Source: an uncultured Bacilli bacterium
Lineage (GTDB): Bacteria; Bacillota_I; Bacilli_A; RF39; UBA660
Length of the DNA stretch: 10,616 nt
Direction of reading: 5' to 3'
Assembly (NCBI GenBank): GCA_947632275.1
Contig: CANROR010000038.1
Coordinates: forward strand, 1-10,616
A program made the position numbers and the translations under genes. Positions 1 through 6,345 of the stretch are shown here, in pieces. The number at the start of each line of letters is the position of its first letter. The first letter of the stretch is position 1. Under the pieces are notes generated by a model. The model was not told where the DNA came from and did no database searches. It was given only the letters and a program-made list of their open reading frames with translations.

Positions 1-31
1 CATTTAGCAACCTATCTTGTATATAAGTCAT
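1..31 (-). CDS. 5' end of a gene cut by the window edge
   Basis: Only ten codons are inside the window: ATG at 31-29, then a frame reading MTYIQDRLLN up to the edge. A strong ribosome binding site (GGAGG, complement of 40-44) lies about 7 bases before the ATG, which is why I call a real start. It follows the 106-aa gene on the same strand after a 67-base, very AT-rich gap with no clear terminator, so it is probably the third gene of the operon that starts near 2000. A weak -10-like stretch (TATAGT/TATAAA on the minus strand, about 50-60) could also give it a private promoter. Too little protein is visible to suggest a function. Confidence 0.6.
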   Translation of the reverse strand, partial: MTYIQDRLLN

Positions 32-98
32 ATTTCTTACCTCCATTTTATACTATAATATATCATATATACTATTTTTTCTTTTTTAATAAATATTT

Positions 99-419
99 TT
101 ATCTAGATTTAGAATGTGATTCTGCAAAATCTGGAGTTAAAACTAAATCTTTTAATAAAGTTTTATCTTGAATTGCCGCAAGTAAAATAGTTAATGCTTG
201 TTCGGCTCTTTCCATTTGTTCTTGCGGTATTAAACCATTGTCTACATCATTTACAATTCTTTGAGCTTCTTGAAATAAAGCATCATTAGAATAATTGCTA
301 TATTCTAAAATTAATTCTTTAACTCCTTCAATTTGTAATAAAGCTCTAACATAATCTCTTTCTGCCGCAAAAAAAGTATCTCTTAAATGGGAATATTCAT
401 CATTCAGATTATTTTGCAT
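99..419 (-). CDS. Small hypothetical helical protein (106 aa)
   Basis: I do not recognise this family. The protein is hydrophilic, rich in Glu, Gln, Leu and Ala, has no signal peptide or membrane segment, and should be mostly alpha-helical and cytoplasmic; it has no Cys or catalytic-looking motif. The ATG at 419 is preceded by AAGGAGG (complement of 426-433) at good spacing, so the start is secure. It begins 20 bases after the stop of the 512-aa gene with no terminator between, so the two are almost certainly co-transcribed from the MerR-type promoter near 2000. By position it could be a partner or chaperone of the larger helical protein, but this is inference from gene order only. Confidence 0.75.
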   Translation of the reverse strand: MQNNLNDEYSHLRDTFFAAERDYVRALLQIEGVKELILEYSNYSNDALFQEAQRIVNDVDNGLIPQEQMERAEQALTILLAAIQDKTLLKDLVLTPDFAESHSKSR

Positions 420-439
420 ATATAAACCTCCTTAATTTA

Positions 440-1978
440 TTATAATTTCATTTGTGCTTTTGCTTGTTGATTATCATTTCTTCTATTAACAACTACTTCT
501 GGCATATTATTTCTTAAAATTGTTTCAAGTTGATCTAACGAATTTTGTAAATTATTTAATATTTCCATAGGTAAGTAATCTTTAAAATTATTATATATAT
601 TATATAAATCTTGATAAATTATTTGCTGTTCTTCGTAACTTTTAGCCATTTTCGCTTTTTGTTCAAACTTACTAAAGATTTTATTATAACATGTCATAAT
701 AAAATCCTTATATTGTTCTGTTTGTTCCTTTGAAATTCCATGTAATATATCATATATTTTATTAGAATTAATTAAGGATTCTATATCATCAGTTGATTTT
801 CCAATTTCCGCATTAGAATTTGGAGAATTTGGATTTGGATTATTTTTTCTTTCGCTTTGCATTAAATATTTTATTATTCTATCATTTAGTTGCAAATATT
901 CTTCCTCCAATTTTTTATTTGTATCATAATCATATTTTCCCAAATGTATTTTTATATTATCTAATTGAACTAATAATTCTTCTAAAGTTTTGGCTTTAAC
1001 AATATCATTATGAATTTTAGAAATATCAATAATCGGTGTTTGATATTTAGAATATTCCGTTATTGCATTTTTGCCATATTTTTGTTCATTAGCAATAGTC
1101 AAATTATTTACCATATTTAAATTAGGTATATTATCTACTAAAATTTTTTCACATATTACATTAATATCTTTTTCGTTTATGTATTTATTTATCATTTCTT
1201 GGGAATATTTACCAGAAACTAAATTATTTATAAATTCATACAATTTATTTGAAATAGACAATAAATTTCCTCTTTCTTCTCTTAAATCCATATTAAGTAA
1301 TTTATAAGATTGTTTAGAAGCAAGATATGATAAACGTCTTTGCATTTCATTATATTTTGATTTAGATATATTAATTAAATTATTAATAATATTTTCAATA
1401 GAATTTTCATTTTTTGATAATTCTCCATTTTTCTCTAAATTACTATTTTGGCGTGATAAATTAATTTTTTTCATTTCTTCAAATAGTCCATAAGTATTAT
1501 TAATCAAAGCATTTATAATAATTTCATTTCTCTGTTCTATTAAATTCATTATTCTATCTTTTCTTGATAATAAATATGTATATAATTCTTCGCTTGATAT
1601 TAAATTACCAAATTTATTATAAACTTTATTAGCTAATGATTTAAAATCAGGTATTAAATCAATATCAACTTTGGGAAAATTTTTTAATTTTTGCATTAAA
1701 CTATCTGCACTTTTTTTATAATCCATATCAGTAGGATTCGCTAATTGATTAATACTAGAGATTTCCTTATATACACAATCTTGAATTTGTTTTAAAAAAA
1801 TTTGTTCTTTTTGTATAATTTCAAATTGTTCAATATTTTCTTCGATAAAATATATTAATGATTCTAATTTAAAGTTATCAACATTAAGATTTTTAAATAT
1901 ATCGTGTCTTAATTCTTTCATTAATTCTTGAGAATGATCTATAACAACTGAAAATACATTTACTGCTTGGCTTGCCAT
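440..1978 (-). CDS. Large hypothetical alpha-helical protein (512 aa), MerR-controlled
   Basis: The product has no family I recognise. It is very rich in Asn, Lys, Ile, Leu and Glu, lacks a signal peptide and clear membrane spans, and several stretches (for example residues 45-65 and 340-370) look like amphipathic or coiled-coil helices. A short Asn/Pro-rich linker at about residues 376-390 (NPNPNSPNSN) divides a large N-terminal part from a helical C-terminal part of about 120 residues. The start is secure: AGGAGG sits at 1983-1988 (complement) before the ATG. A MerR-type promoter with a 19-bp spacer lies directly upstream at 1997-2027. The first 28 residues have a diverged paralogue in the remnant at 2991-3143 (13 of 28 identical), so this N-terminus belongs to a family present more than once. 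Codons are more A/T-biased, with fewer GCC and GGC, than in the MerR and amidase genes, which may mean transfer. A structural or effector-like protein is possible, but the function is unknown. Confidence 0.8.
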   Translation of the reverse strand: MASQAVNVFSVVIDHSQELMKELRHDIFKNLNVDNFKLESLIYFIEENIEQFEIIQKEQIFLKQIQDCVYKEISSINQLANPTDMDYKKSADSLMQKLKNFPKVDIDLIPDFKSLANKVYNKFGNLISSEELYTYLLSRKDRIMNLIEQRNEIIINALINNTYGLFEEMKKINLSRQNSNLEKNGELSKNENSIENIINNLINISKSKYNEMQRRLSYLASKQSYKLLNMDLREERGNLLSISNKLYEFINNLVSGKYSQEMINKYINEKDINVICEKILVDNIPNLNMVNNLTIANEQKYGKNAITEYSKYQTPIIDISKIHNDIVKAKTLEELLVQLDNIKIHLGKYDYDTNKKLEEEYLQLNDRIIKYLMQSERKNNPNPNSPNSNAEIGKSTDDIESLINSNKIYDILHGISKEQTEQYKDFIMTCYNKIFSKFEQKAKMAKSYEEQQIIYQDLYNIYNNFKDYLPMEILNNLQNSLDQLETILRNNMPEVVVNRRNDNQQAKAQMKL

Positions 1979-1996
1979 ACAAACCTCCTTTTTAAA

Positions 1997-2030
1997 ACTA
2001 TAACATTGACCTTAGGGTTAGAGTCAATAT
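1997..2030 (-). promoter_or_regulatory. MerR-type promoter/operator of the 512-aa operon
   Basis: On the minus strand, -35 TTGACT (complement of 2022-2027) and -10 TATAGT (complement of 1997-2002) are separated by exactly 19 bp (2003-2021). This long spacer is the hallmark of promoters activated by MerR proteins through DNA untwisting. The spacer holds an interrupted dyad, CTCTAACCCTAAGGTCAAT. Positions 2000-2030 match 6221-6251, upstream of the MerR gene, at 30 of 31 bases (G at 2015 instead of A). The gene start is about 20 bases downstream of the -10. Control by the MerR protein of this window is inference from the shared site. Confidence 0.8.
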
Positions 2031-2100
2031 TTTTAATGAATAAAAAACTTATATTACTATACAATTTTATTATAGCATAAACTCTTTCATCTTACGAAAT
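2000..2100. repeat. Duplicated promoter region, copy A
   Basis: The leader and upstream DNA of the 512-aa gene recur upstream of the Fic gene. Sequence 1984-2009 matches 3149-3174 at 24 of 26 bases, and TTATAGCATAA at 2070-2080 followed by ATCTTACGAAA at 2089-2099 recurs at 3190-3200 and 3209-3219. A third partial copy of 2051-2080 lies at 3262-3290 (ATATTACTATA, then TTTTATTATA.CATAA). The pattern suggests a local segmental duplication that has since decayed. Confidence 0.6.
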
Positions 2101-2168
2101 ATAATTATATAATTTTTTATATTTTAATAATTATAAAACTATCACATTAAAAGAAAATATTTAGCCCA

Positions 2169-2300
2169 TTATTTTTTATTTATTTTAAATATCTCTACTT
2201 TTTCTTGTATGCTACTTTTTAATTCTTTAATTCGAGTTTTATAAATGATATTATTTCTTCCTTTAGCATAAGAAATACATCTTTTTTTAATTATCCTTAT
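2169..2300 (-). pseudogene. Coding-like fragment downstream of the Fic gene
   Basis: A reading frame that overlaps the end of the Fic gene in another frame runs from just after a stop at 2301-2303 to TAA at 2169-2171. It ends in a protein-like tail including YAKGRNNIIYKTRIKELKSS, rich in Lys and Glu as a normal C-terminus would be. There is no ATG, GTG or TTG in frame, so it cannot be expressed as a standard gene. It may be the 3' end of a gene cut off when the Fic gene was placed here, or a chance open frame of 43 codons in AT-rich DNA. Confidence 0.25.
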
Positions 2301-2964
2301 TTAAATCAATCCCATCAATACTCGTTTCATAAATCCATTGTTTTAAATCTATATTATCACCTGATTCATAAAATTTAATTAATTTTTCAAAGAATGTTGG
2401 TTGGTTTGCTTGGGAAATAGTTATTATTCCACATCCATTATCTATCATTATTTTATTTGCAAATAACATAGCAACTCTTTTGTTTCCATCAATAAACATT
2501 TGTCTTCTCATAATCCATAACATTACTTCAATTGCTATTTCTGTTTTAGTTTTATCGGTTTGATTAAGTAAGCTTTCTAATTCTTCTTTGATTTGACTTT
2601 CTTTTGGCAATTGAGGTTTCCAAATAGTACCGCCAATATTTACAGGGGTACTCCTTAATCTTCCTAAATTTTGATCCAAGACTAATTTATCACATGTTAA
2701 TTTGTGTAAATGACATAGTGTTTTAAAATCATAGCCAATTTCATCGTTTTCAAGTATAAATTGCCAAGCATATTTTAAATTGTTAATAGCAATTATTTTA
2801 TCAACAGTTAATCCATTAACTATACCGCCATCATATATTGCCTGTGTTTCTAGATATGTTACCTCAATTCCCTCTAAATTAGCACTTTTCCAAATATAAT
2901 CTACAATATTTCTTTTTGCTACAAATATGTTTTGATCTCTTGTTAAATTAAATTTATTTTCCAT
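2287..2964 (-). CDS. Fic/DOC-family protein with catalytic His replaced by Gln
   Basis: Fic proteins transfer AMP or other phosphate-containing groups to target hydroxyls using the loop HxFx(D/E)GN(G/K)R. Here the loop, at residues 155-163, reads QMFIDGNKR: the anion-binding end (DGNKR) is intact but the catalytic His position is Gln155 (codon CAA, complement of 2500-2502). Other Fic hallmarks are present: the flap region GRLRSTPVNIGG at 101-112, and near the N-terminus SANLEG at 27-32, which fits the inhibitory helix consensus (S/T)xxxE(G/N). The 225-aa length fits a stand-alone Fic fold with a built-in inhibitor helix. Related Fic proteins without His may be inactive for AMPylation or use another chemistry. 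The RBS is weak (GAAGAGAAAA before the ATG). The gene begins 26 bases after the 50-codon remnant ORF, so both may be read from the decayed promoter near 3165. No separate antitoxin gene is seen, consistent with an intramolecular inhibitor. Confidence 0.88.
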   Translation of the reverse strand: MENKFNLTRDQNIFVAKRNIVDYIWKSANLEGIEVTYLETQAIYDGGIVNGLTVDKIIAINNLKYAWQFILENDEIGYDFKTLCHLHKLTCDKLVLDQNLGRLRSTPVNIGGTIWKPQLPKESQIKEELESLLNQTDKTKTEIAIEVMLWIMRRQMFIDGNKRVAMLFANKIMIDNGCGIITISQANQPTFFEKLIKFYESGDNIDLKQWIYETSIDGIDLNKDN

Positions 2965-2990
2965 AAAATTTTTCTCTTCGTATACATTTT

Positions 2991-3143
2991 TTACTTATAG
3001 TAACCCAATTTTTTATAATTAAAATATGAATCCTTATTTCCATGAATAAATAACTTGGGAACAATTTCATATTGCAATTCTTTGTTTACATCTTGGGAAT
3101 AATCCATAATGATTGAAAATCGATTTATTGCGTGACTTACCAT
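2991..3143 (-). pseudogene. Truncated paralogue of the 512-aa gene (50-codon remnant)
   Basis: An ATG at 3143 with its own RBS (AAGGAG, complement of 3150-3155) opens a frame of 50 codons ending in TAA at 2991-2993. Residues 1-28 (starting MVSHAINRFSIIMDYSQD) align without gaps to the N-terminus of the 512-aa protein, 13 of 28 identical with mostly conservative changes. After residue 28 the similarity stops, and the tail (PKLFIHGNKDSYFNYKKLGY) is unrelated. LFIHGNKD faintly recalls a strand of alpha/beta hydrolases, but this is too short to trust. I read it as the start of a second copy joined to foreign sequence by recombination. It lies just upstream of the Fic gene and may still be translated as a leader peptide. 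Confidence 0.6.
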
Positions 3144-3148
3144 CCAAA

Positions 3149-3290
3149 TCTCCTTTATAAAACTATAACATTGAACTTTACACTTAATATTATAGCATAA
3201 GCATTATTATCTTACGAAAAATAACTATTATAATTGTATGAAATAAAATTATTTGTCTTTCATATTACTATATATTTTATTATAACATAA
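3149..3290. repeat. Duplicated promoter region, copies B and C (decayed)
   Basis: Copy B (3149-3220) preserves the RBS region, the -10 TATAGT (complement of 3162-3167) and the ATAACATTGA arm of the MerR-type promoter. About five bases of the spacer and the TTGACTCTA arm are lost, so the 19-bp geometry is gone and no good -35 remains. Copy C (3262-3290) repeats only the outer ATATTACTATA...TTATTATAACATAA segment. Beyond these repeats, 3291-3371 is plain AT-rich DNA in which I see no gene and no convincing terminator for the metallopeptidase. Confidence 0.55.
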
Positions 3291-3371
3291 GAATCTTTCT
3301 TTTCCCTTGAAAAAACTATTTTTATTCGTAATTATGTAAAGTTATAAATTTTATTTTAATCTTTAAAAAAC

Positions 3372-4571
3372 TTATCTTGACATCTTATTTTCTACTAATG
3401 AATTAATATTATCGTAAATCGCTTCATAGGTAGGATTGTTTAGATCAAGATTGTCTAAAATTTCTTGGTCTTTTCCTTCTCTTCGTAACATTATTAATTT
3501 AGTTTTAAAATCTTCTATTTGAGGAAACATTCTTTCTAATTCACTGATAAACATTTGGGAATCTTTATCATCTCTATTTTTATATAAAATATAATCGGAA
3601 CATAAATCTAAAATAATACCATATATTTCTTCTTTGGTTTTGCCCATGATACTATATTTATTTTTAATAGTATTTCTTATATTATCAAGATAAGCTTCAT
3701 TATCTTTTTGTTCTTCTTTTTTTTGATAATCGGCCGCATACTCGCTAAACTTATAATATTCTTTTTGGTCGTTAGATAAAGAATCAATACCCGCCTCGAC
3801 TACCGCTTTTGATAAAGTTTTACTACCTTTGGCATATAAGTTATTTTCTAAATTTTGATCATCCCAATAGGTTTTAAGATCTAAACCATGTTTTTTAATA
3901 TATTCGGATATTAAACTAATTAATAATTGTTCGGAATTTTGATTATTCCTACTACTTACAATATTAAAATAAGAAGAAAATCCCGAACCTAAAATTTGTT
4001 CGCCAATACTTTTAAATTTCCTATCTGGACCAGTAATATATTCAACAATCATTTGTTTATCTAAATTATGTTGTTTTAAAATATAAAGGATTGCCCGTGC
4101 TTCGGATTCATATTTTTGATAATTATAAGAATTTACCATTGTAAAAGCTTCTTGTTCTAAGCTTTTATCCTTTAATTTGGCATTATTAATACATAATTCG
4201 GCAAAAATACTGGCCAAACTTTCTTCTAACATTTCACCATAATTATTATTTAAATTTCTAATTTTATGGGCATATTCATGAATTATGGTGGCAACCAAAT
4301 TATCTTTTTCCCAAGTTACATCTAAATTTTTATATTTAAGTAAATTTAAATCAATGATTATTTTATCTTTAGTAGCTAGTCCGGCGATATTATTGCATTT
4401 GGTAAACATCGAAGATTCTTTCGAAATTTCTTGATATTCCACGGGACAATTTCTAAACAATTCATTGATCGGCACAAGTTGTTCAGGTGTAAGATAATCC
4501 TGCAATAACAATAATATTTGCTCTTGGGCCATCTTCACTGCTTGTTTTAGTTTTTCTTCCAAATTAATCAC
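3372..4571 (-). CDS. Putative soluble zinc metallopeptidase (HEYAH), 399 aa
   Basis: Residues 94-103 (ATIIHEYAHK) form a zincin HExxH motif with His98 and His102 as likely zinc ligands and Glu99 as the catalytic base. A second acidic helix follows (MLEESLASIFAE, 114-125), where Glu116 or Glu117 could be the third ligand, as in gluzincins. There is no signal peptide or membrane span, so it should act in the cytoplasm unless exported by another route. The remaining 270 residues are helical and unrecognised. The start is ambiguous: GTG at 4571 has almost no RBS, whereas TTG at 4562 (codon 4) is preceded by AAGGTGAT at good spacing, giving 396 aa; that start seems more likely. It has its own promoter and is separated from the upstream 159-aa gene by a terminator. 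The substrate is unknown. Confidence 0.75.
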   Translation of the reverse strand: MINLEEKLKQAVKMAQEQILLLLQDYLTPEQLVPINELFRNCPVEYQEISKESSMFTKCNNIAGLATKDKIIIDLNLLKYKNLDVTWEKDNLVATIIHEYAHKIRNLNNNYGEMLEESLASIFAELCINNAKLKDKSLEQEAFTMVNSYNYQKYESEARAILYILKQHNLDKQMIVEYITGPDRKFKSIGEQILGSGFSSYFNIVSSRNNQNSEQLLISLISEYIKKHGLDLKTYWDDQNLENNLYAKGSKTLSKAVVEAGIDSLSNDQKEYYKFSEYAADYQKKEEQKDNEAYLDNIRNTIKNKYSIMGKTKEEIYGIILDLCSDYILYKNRDDKDSQMFISELERMFPQIEDFKTKLIMLRREGKDQEILDNLDLNNPTYEAIYDNINSLVENKMSR

Positions 4572-4597
4572 CTTATCTTAAATTAACTTATAAATAT

Positions 4598-4606
4598 ATT
4601 ATATCA
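4598..4606 (-). promoter_or_regulatory. Extended -10 promoter of the metallopeptidase gene
   Basis: On the minus strand TGATATAAT (complement of 4598-4606) is a perfect extended -10 element (TGnTATAAT). No good -35 is found at 16-18 bp, which extended -10 promoters tolerate. It lies after the terminator of the preceding operon and about 30-40 bases before the likely start codon. Confidence 0.6.
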
Positions 4607-4652
4607 CGTAAAACTCCTTAATTTAGTTAATTATTTATTTTTGGTGTAAAGT

Positions 4653-4682
4653 AAAAAATGGCTATTTTTTTAAAGCCATTTT
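4653..4682 (-). terminator. Rho-independent terminator of the MerR-159aa operon
   Basis: AAAATGGCT (4655-4663) pairs with AGCCATTTT (4674-4682), a 9-bp stem with a 10-base loop. Read on the minus strand it is followed by a T run, and it begins 5 bases after the stop of the 159-aa gene. Confidence 0.85.
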
Positions 4683-4687
4683 ATTAT

Positions 4688-5167
4688 TTAACGATGAATA
4701 CTAGGATTTTCTTTTAAGGGAAAATTGTTAGCCATTCTTACCCAATTTTCAAAAGAATCTTTAAAATGTTCTTTGGCATATAAGCCTTTAACAATAGAAG
4801 AAGCATATTTATAATTAACCGCTTCCATGATTTCTCTTTCCAAGGTTTCTTCCCGCATTAAAACCCCAGCCGCTTGCATGGTATTAGATACTTGGGCCAT
4901 TATATTATCATATACCTCTTTAGCTTGAGGGCCAAAAGCATAATTATAATCGGTTTCCGTAATTTGTTTTCCACCTGGACTTTCAAGGGTTCTTTCATAT
5001 CTCGTGGCCGCGAACCAAGCATGAGCAAATTTTACTTTTTCCACGAATTCTTGGGCATCATAAGCATTATTAGCCCCGATTTTAGTAGCGATATATGTAC
5101 CATCCTCGGCCCTTTGTAAATTATATTGGGCAAATAAATTTTTAACATCTTCTAAAGAATAATTCAT
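4688..5167 (-). CDS. Hypothetical protein (159 aa), partner of the MerR regulator
   Basis: I do not recognise the family. The protein is soluble, Ala- and aromatic-rich, with no signal peptide, membrane span or Cys. An N-terminal segment (about 1-45, MNYSLEDVKNLFAQYNL...) is followed by a helical region with many Tyr, Phe and Trp residues (AHAWFAATRYE near 48-58, SFENWVRMANNF near 138-149). The start is secure: AAGGAGG (complement of 5172-5178) precedes the ATG. The gene begins 14 bases after the stop of the MerR gene and ends at a terminator, so the two form a complete bicistronic operon under the 19-bp-spacer promoter. It is therefore probably an output or co-sensor of the regulator, which is inference from context only. 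Confidence 0.8.
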   Translation of the reverse strand: MNYSLEDVKNLFAQYNLQRAEDGTYIATKIGANNAYDAQEFVEKVKFAHAWFAATRYERTLESPGGKQITETDYNYAFGPQAKEVYDNIMAQVSNTMQAAGVLMREETLEREIMEAVNYKYASSIVKGLYAKEHFKDSFENWVRMANNFPLKENPSIHR

Positions 5168-5181
5168 CTAATCCTCCTTAT

Positions 5182-6198
5182 TTAATCTTGTTTTTCTAAA
5201 ACATAGTAACCATTAATAACTTTACCAAAAACATAGTCGCCACTTTTCCATTCAATAATGATATATTTTTTACCTAAAATTTCTTGATAAGTATATTTGC
5301 ATAATGTGTCGGGTAATATTAAATTAATAACATAATCTTTCGTGTATTTCGTAGTAAAAATTTTACCCGAAGTATAACTTACATTTACATTACCGTAAGC
5401 ATCAAAAATTAACTTTTCTAAAGATAACATATCTTTGGTACTTTGGATTTTCTCGGGATTAAAGCTTTCTGGCTTATTAATAAAATCGACGGTTTTCCAA
5501 GTACCTACTACTCTTTCATCTTCGATAAAATCAACATTTGTATTATCTTTTTGCTTAATATCTTCTACTGTGTAATCATTATGATCCACATTATAGTAAA
5601 TCGCTACTTTCGAATTTTTAGGATCAATGAAATCCGTTACCGTTAAATATAATTTATCGCCGACAATTTCATAGTGATTTGGTCTACCTCCAATAAAGAT
5701 TGTATCTTTGGTCCAAGATATTACCCAGTAAGATTCCCCGTTGGGAAGTAAATATAACTCCTTAATATTGTAGTCATCATCCATAAAGCTTTCGGCTTCG
5801 GCATCCTCTTTAGTTGCGGCCACACCGAGTAAAGCCCATTTTCCTTTCGCTTGTTCGTCATTTACAAACATCATTTTTAAATCATTCCTTTCTTCAAAAA
5901 GAGAAAATTGTTTTAAAACTTTAATTTTGCTTTGTAAATTTAATATTTCTTGTTCATAATTGTTAATTTTTTCTTTTATCTTATCTTTATTAAAATATTT
6001 TATTTCTTCTAAAGAAAATCCCAACTTTTTTAAAGATATGATATCTTGCATAGTATAGATATTATCTTCATCGTAATAACGATATCCTGTATATACATCG
6101 ACATATCCTGGAATTATTAGGCCTATACTTTCATAATATCTAATTGTTTTAACTGAAACATTAAAAAGACTGGCAAAATCACCAATTTTAATCACCAT
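5182..6198 (-). CDS. MerR-family transcriptional activator with tandem BlaR1-type sensor domains (338 aa)
   Basis: Residues 1-70 are a typical MerR winged helix (IGDFASLFNVSVKTIRYYES, then GLIIPG, YTGYRYYDEDN and KLGFSLEEIK). Residues 70-105 form the dimerising coiled coil. In place of a metal-binding loop or GyrI-like domain it carries two beta-rich units, about 119-212 (GKWALLG, IKELYLLPNGE) and 230-336 (VVGTWKTVDF, EWKSGDYVFGK, GYYVLEK). These resemble the C-terminal sensor-like domain of Bacillus BlaR1/M56 proteins (from memory, not searched), so it may bind a ligand there. I choose ATG at 6198, directly after AAAGGAGG; the in-frame TTG at 6213 would put the RBS inside the gene. MerR proteins bind as dimers in long-spacer promoters and activate on ligand binding. 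Such a promoter sits just upstream and again at the 512-aa operon, so the protein likely regulates itself and that operon. The inducer is unknown. Confidence 0.92.
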   Translation of the reverse strand: MVIKIGDFASLFNVSVKTIRYYESIGLIIPGYVDVYTGYRYYDEDNIYTMQDIISLKKLGFSLEEIKYFNKDKIKEKINNYEQEILNLQSKIKVLKQFSLFEERNDLKMMFVNDEQAKGKWALLGVAATKEDAEAESFMDDDYNIKELYLLPNGESYWVISWTKDTIFIGGRPNHYEIVGDKLYLTVTDFIDPKNSKVAIYYNVDHNDYTVEDIKQKDNTNVDFIEDERVVGTWKTVDFINKPESFNPEKIQSTKDMLSLEKLIFDAYGNVNVSYTSGKIFTTKYTKDYVINLILPDTLCKYTYQEILGKKYIIIEWKSGDYVFGKVINGYYVLEKQD

Positions 6199-6217
6199 AA
6201 TTCCTCCTTTCAAGCTA

Positions 6218-6251
6218 AATATAACATTGACCTTAAGGTTAGAGTCAATAT
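6218..6251 (-). promoter_or_regulatory. MerR-type autoregulated promoter/operator
   Basis: On the minus strand, -35 TTGACT (complement of 6243-6248) and -10 TATATT (complement of 6218-6223) are 19 bp apart. The spacer contains CTCTAACCTTAAGGTCAAT, whose core ACCTTAAGGT is a perfect 10-bp palindrome. This matches the geometry and style of MerR-family operators (CTCTAAC half-sites). A near-identical copy drives the 512-aa operon at 1997-2030. Confidence 0.85.
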
Positions 6252-6311
6252 CTTTTATACCATAATTATAACATGGCCGGTTAATATCTGGTAATTTATT
6301 TAAAAATAACG

Positions 6312-6317
6312 TATAAT
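6312..6317 (+). promoter_or_regulatory. -10 element of the DUF3883 gene
   Basis: A perfect TATAAT lies 28 bases before the ATG at 6346. The -35 at the expected distance is weak (TGGTAA at 6289-6294 with 17-bp spacing). The promoter faces away from the MerR promoter; the operator lies about 40 bases further upstream, outside the likely RNA polymerase contacts, so shared control is possible but not shown. Confidence 0.5.
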
Positions 6318-6345
6318 AAAGGCTAATAAGAAGTAAAGGTGAATT

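Noticed and set aside
1071..1307. Plus-strand 78-codon open frame with hydrophobic residues
   Set aside because: It lies wholly inside the 512-aa gene on the other strand, has no RBS, and its hydrophobic look is the usual antisense of Lys/Asn-rich codons.
4874..5119. Plus-strand 81-codon open frame
   Set aside because: It is the antisense of the 159-aa gene, which has a strong RBS, operon position and terminator.
5443..5646. Plus-strand 67-codon open frame
   Set aside because: It is the antisense of the MerR sensor domain, with no RBS and no independent support.
6199..6213. TTG start for the MerR gene at 6213
   Set aside because: It would place the AAAGGAGG ribosome binding site inside the coding sequence; ATG at 6198 follows that site and begins right at the conserved MerR head.
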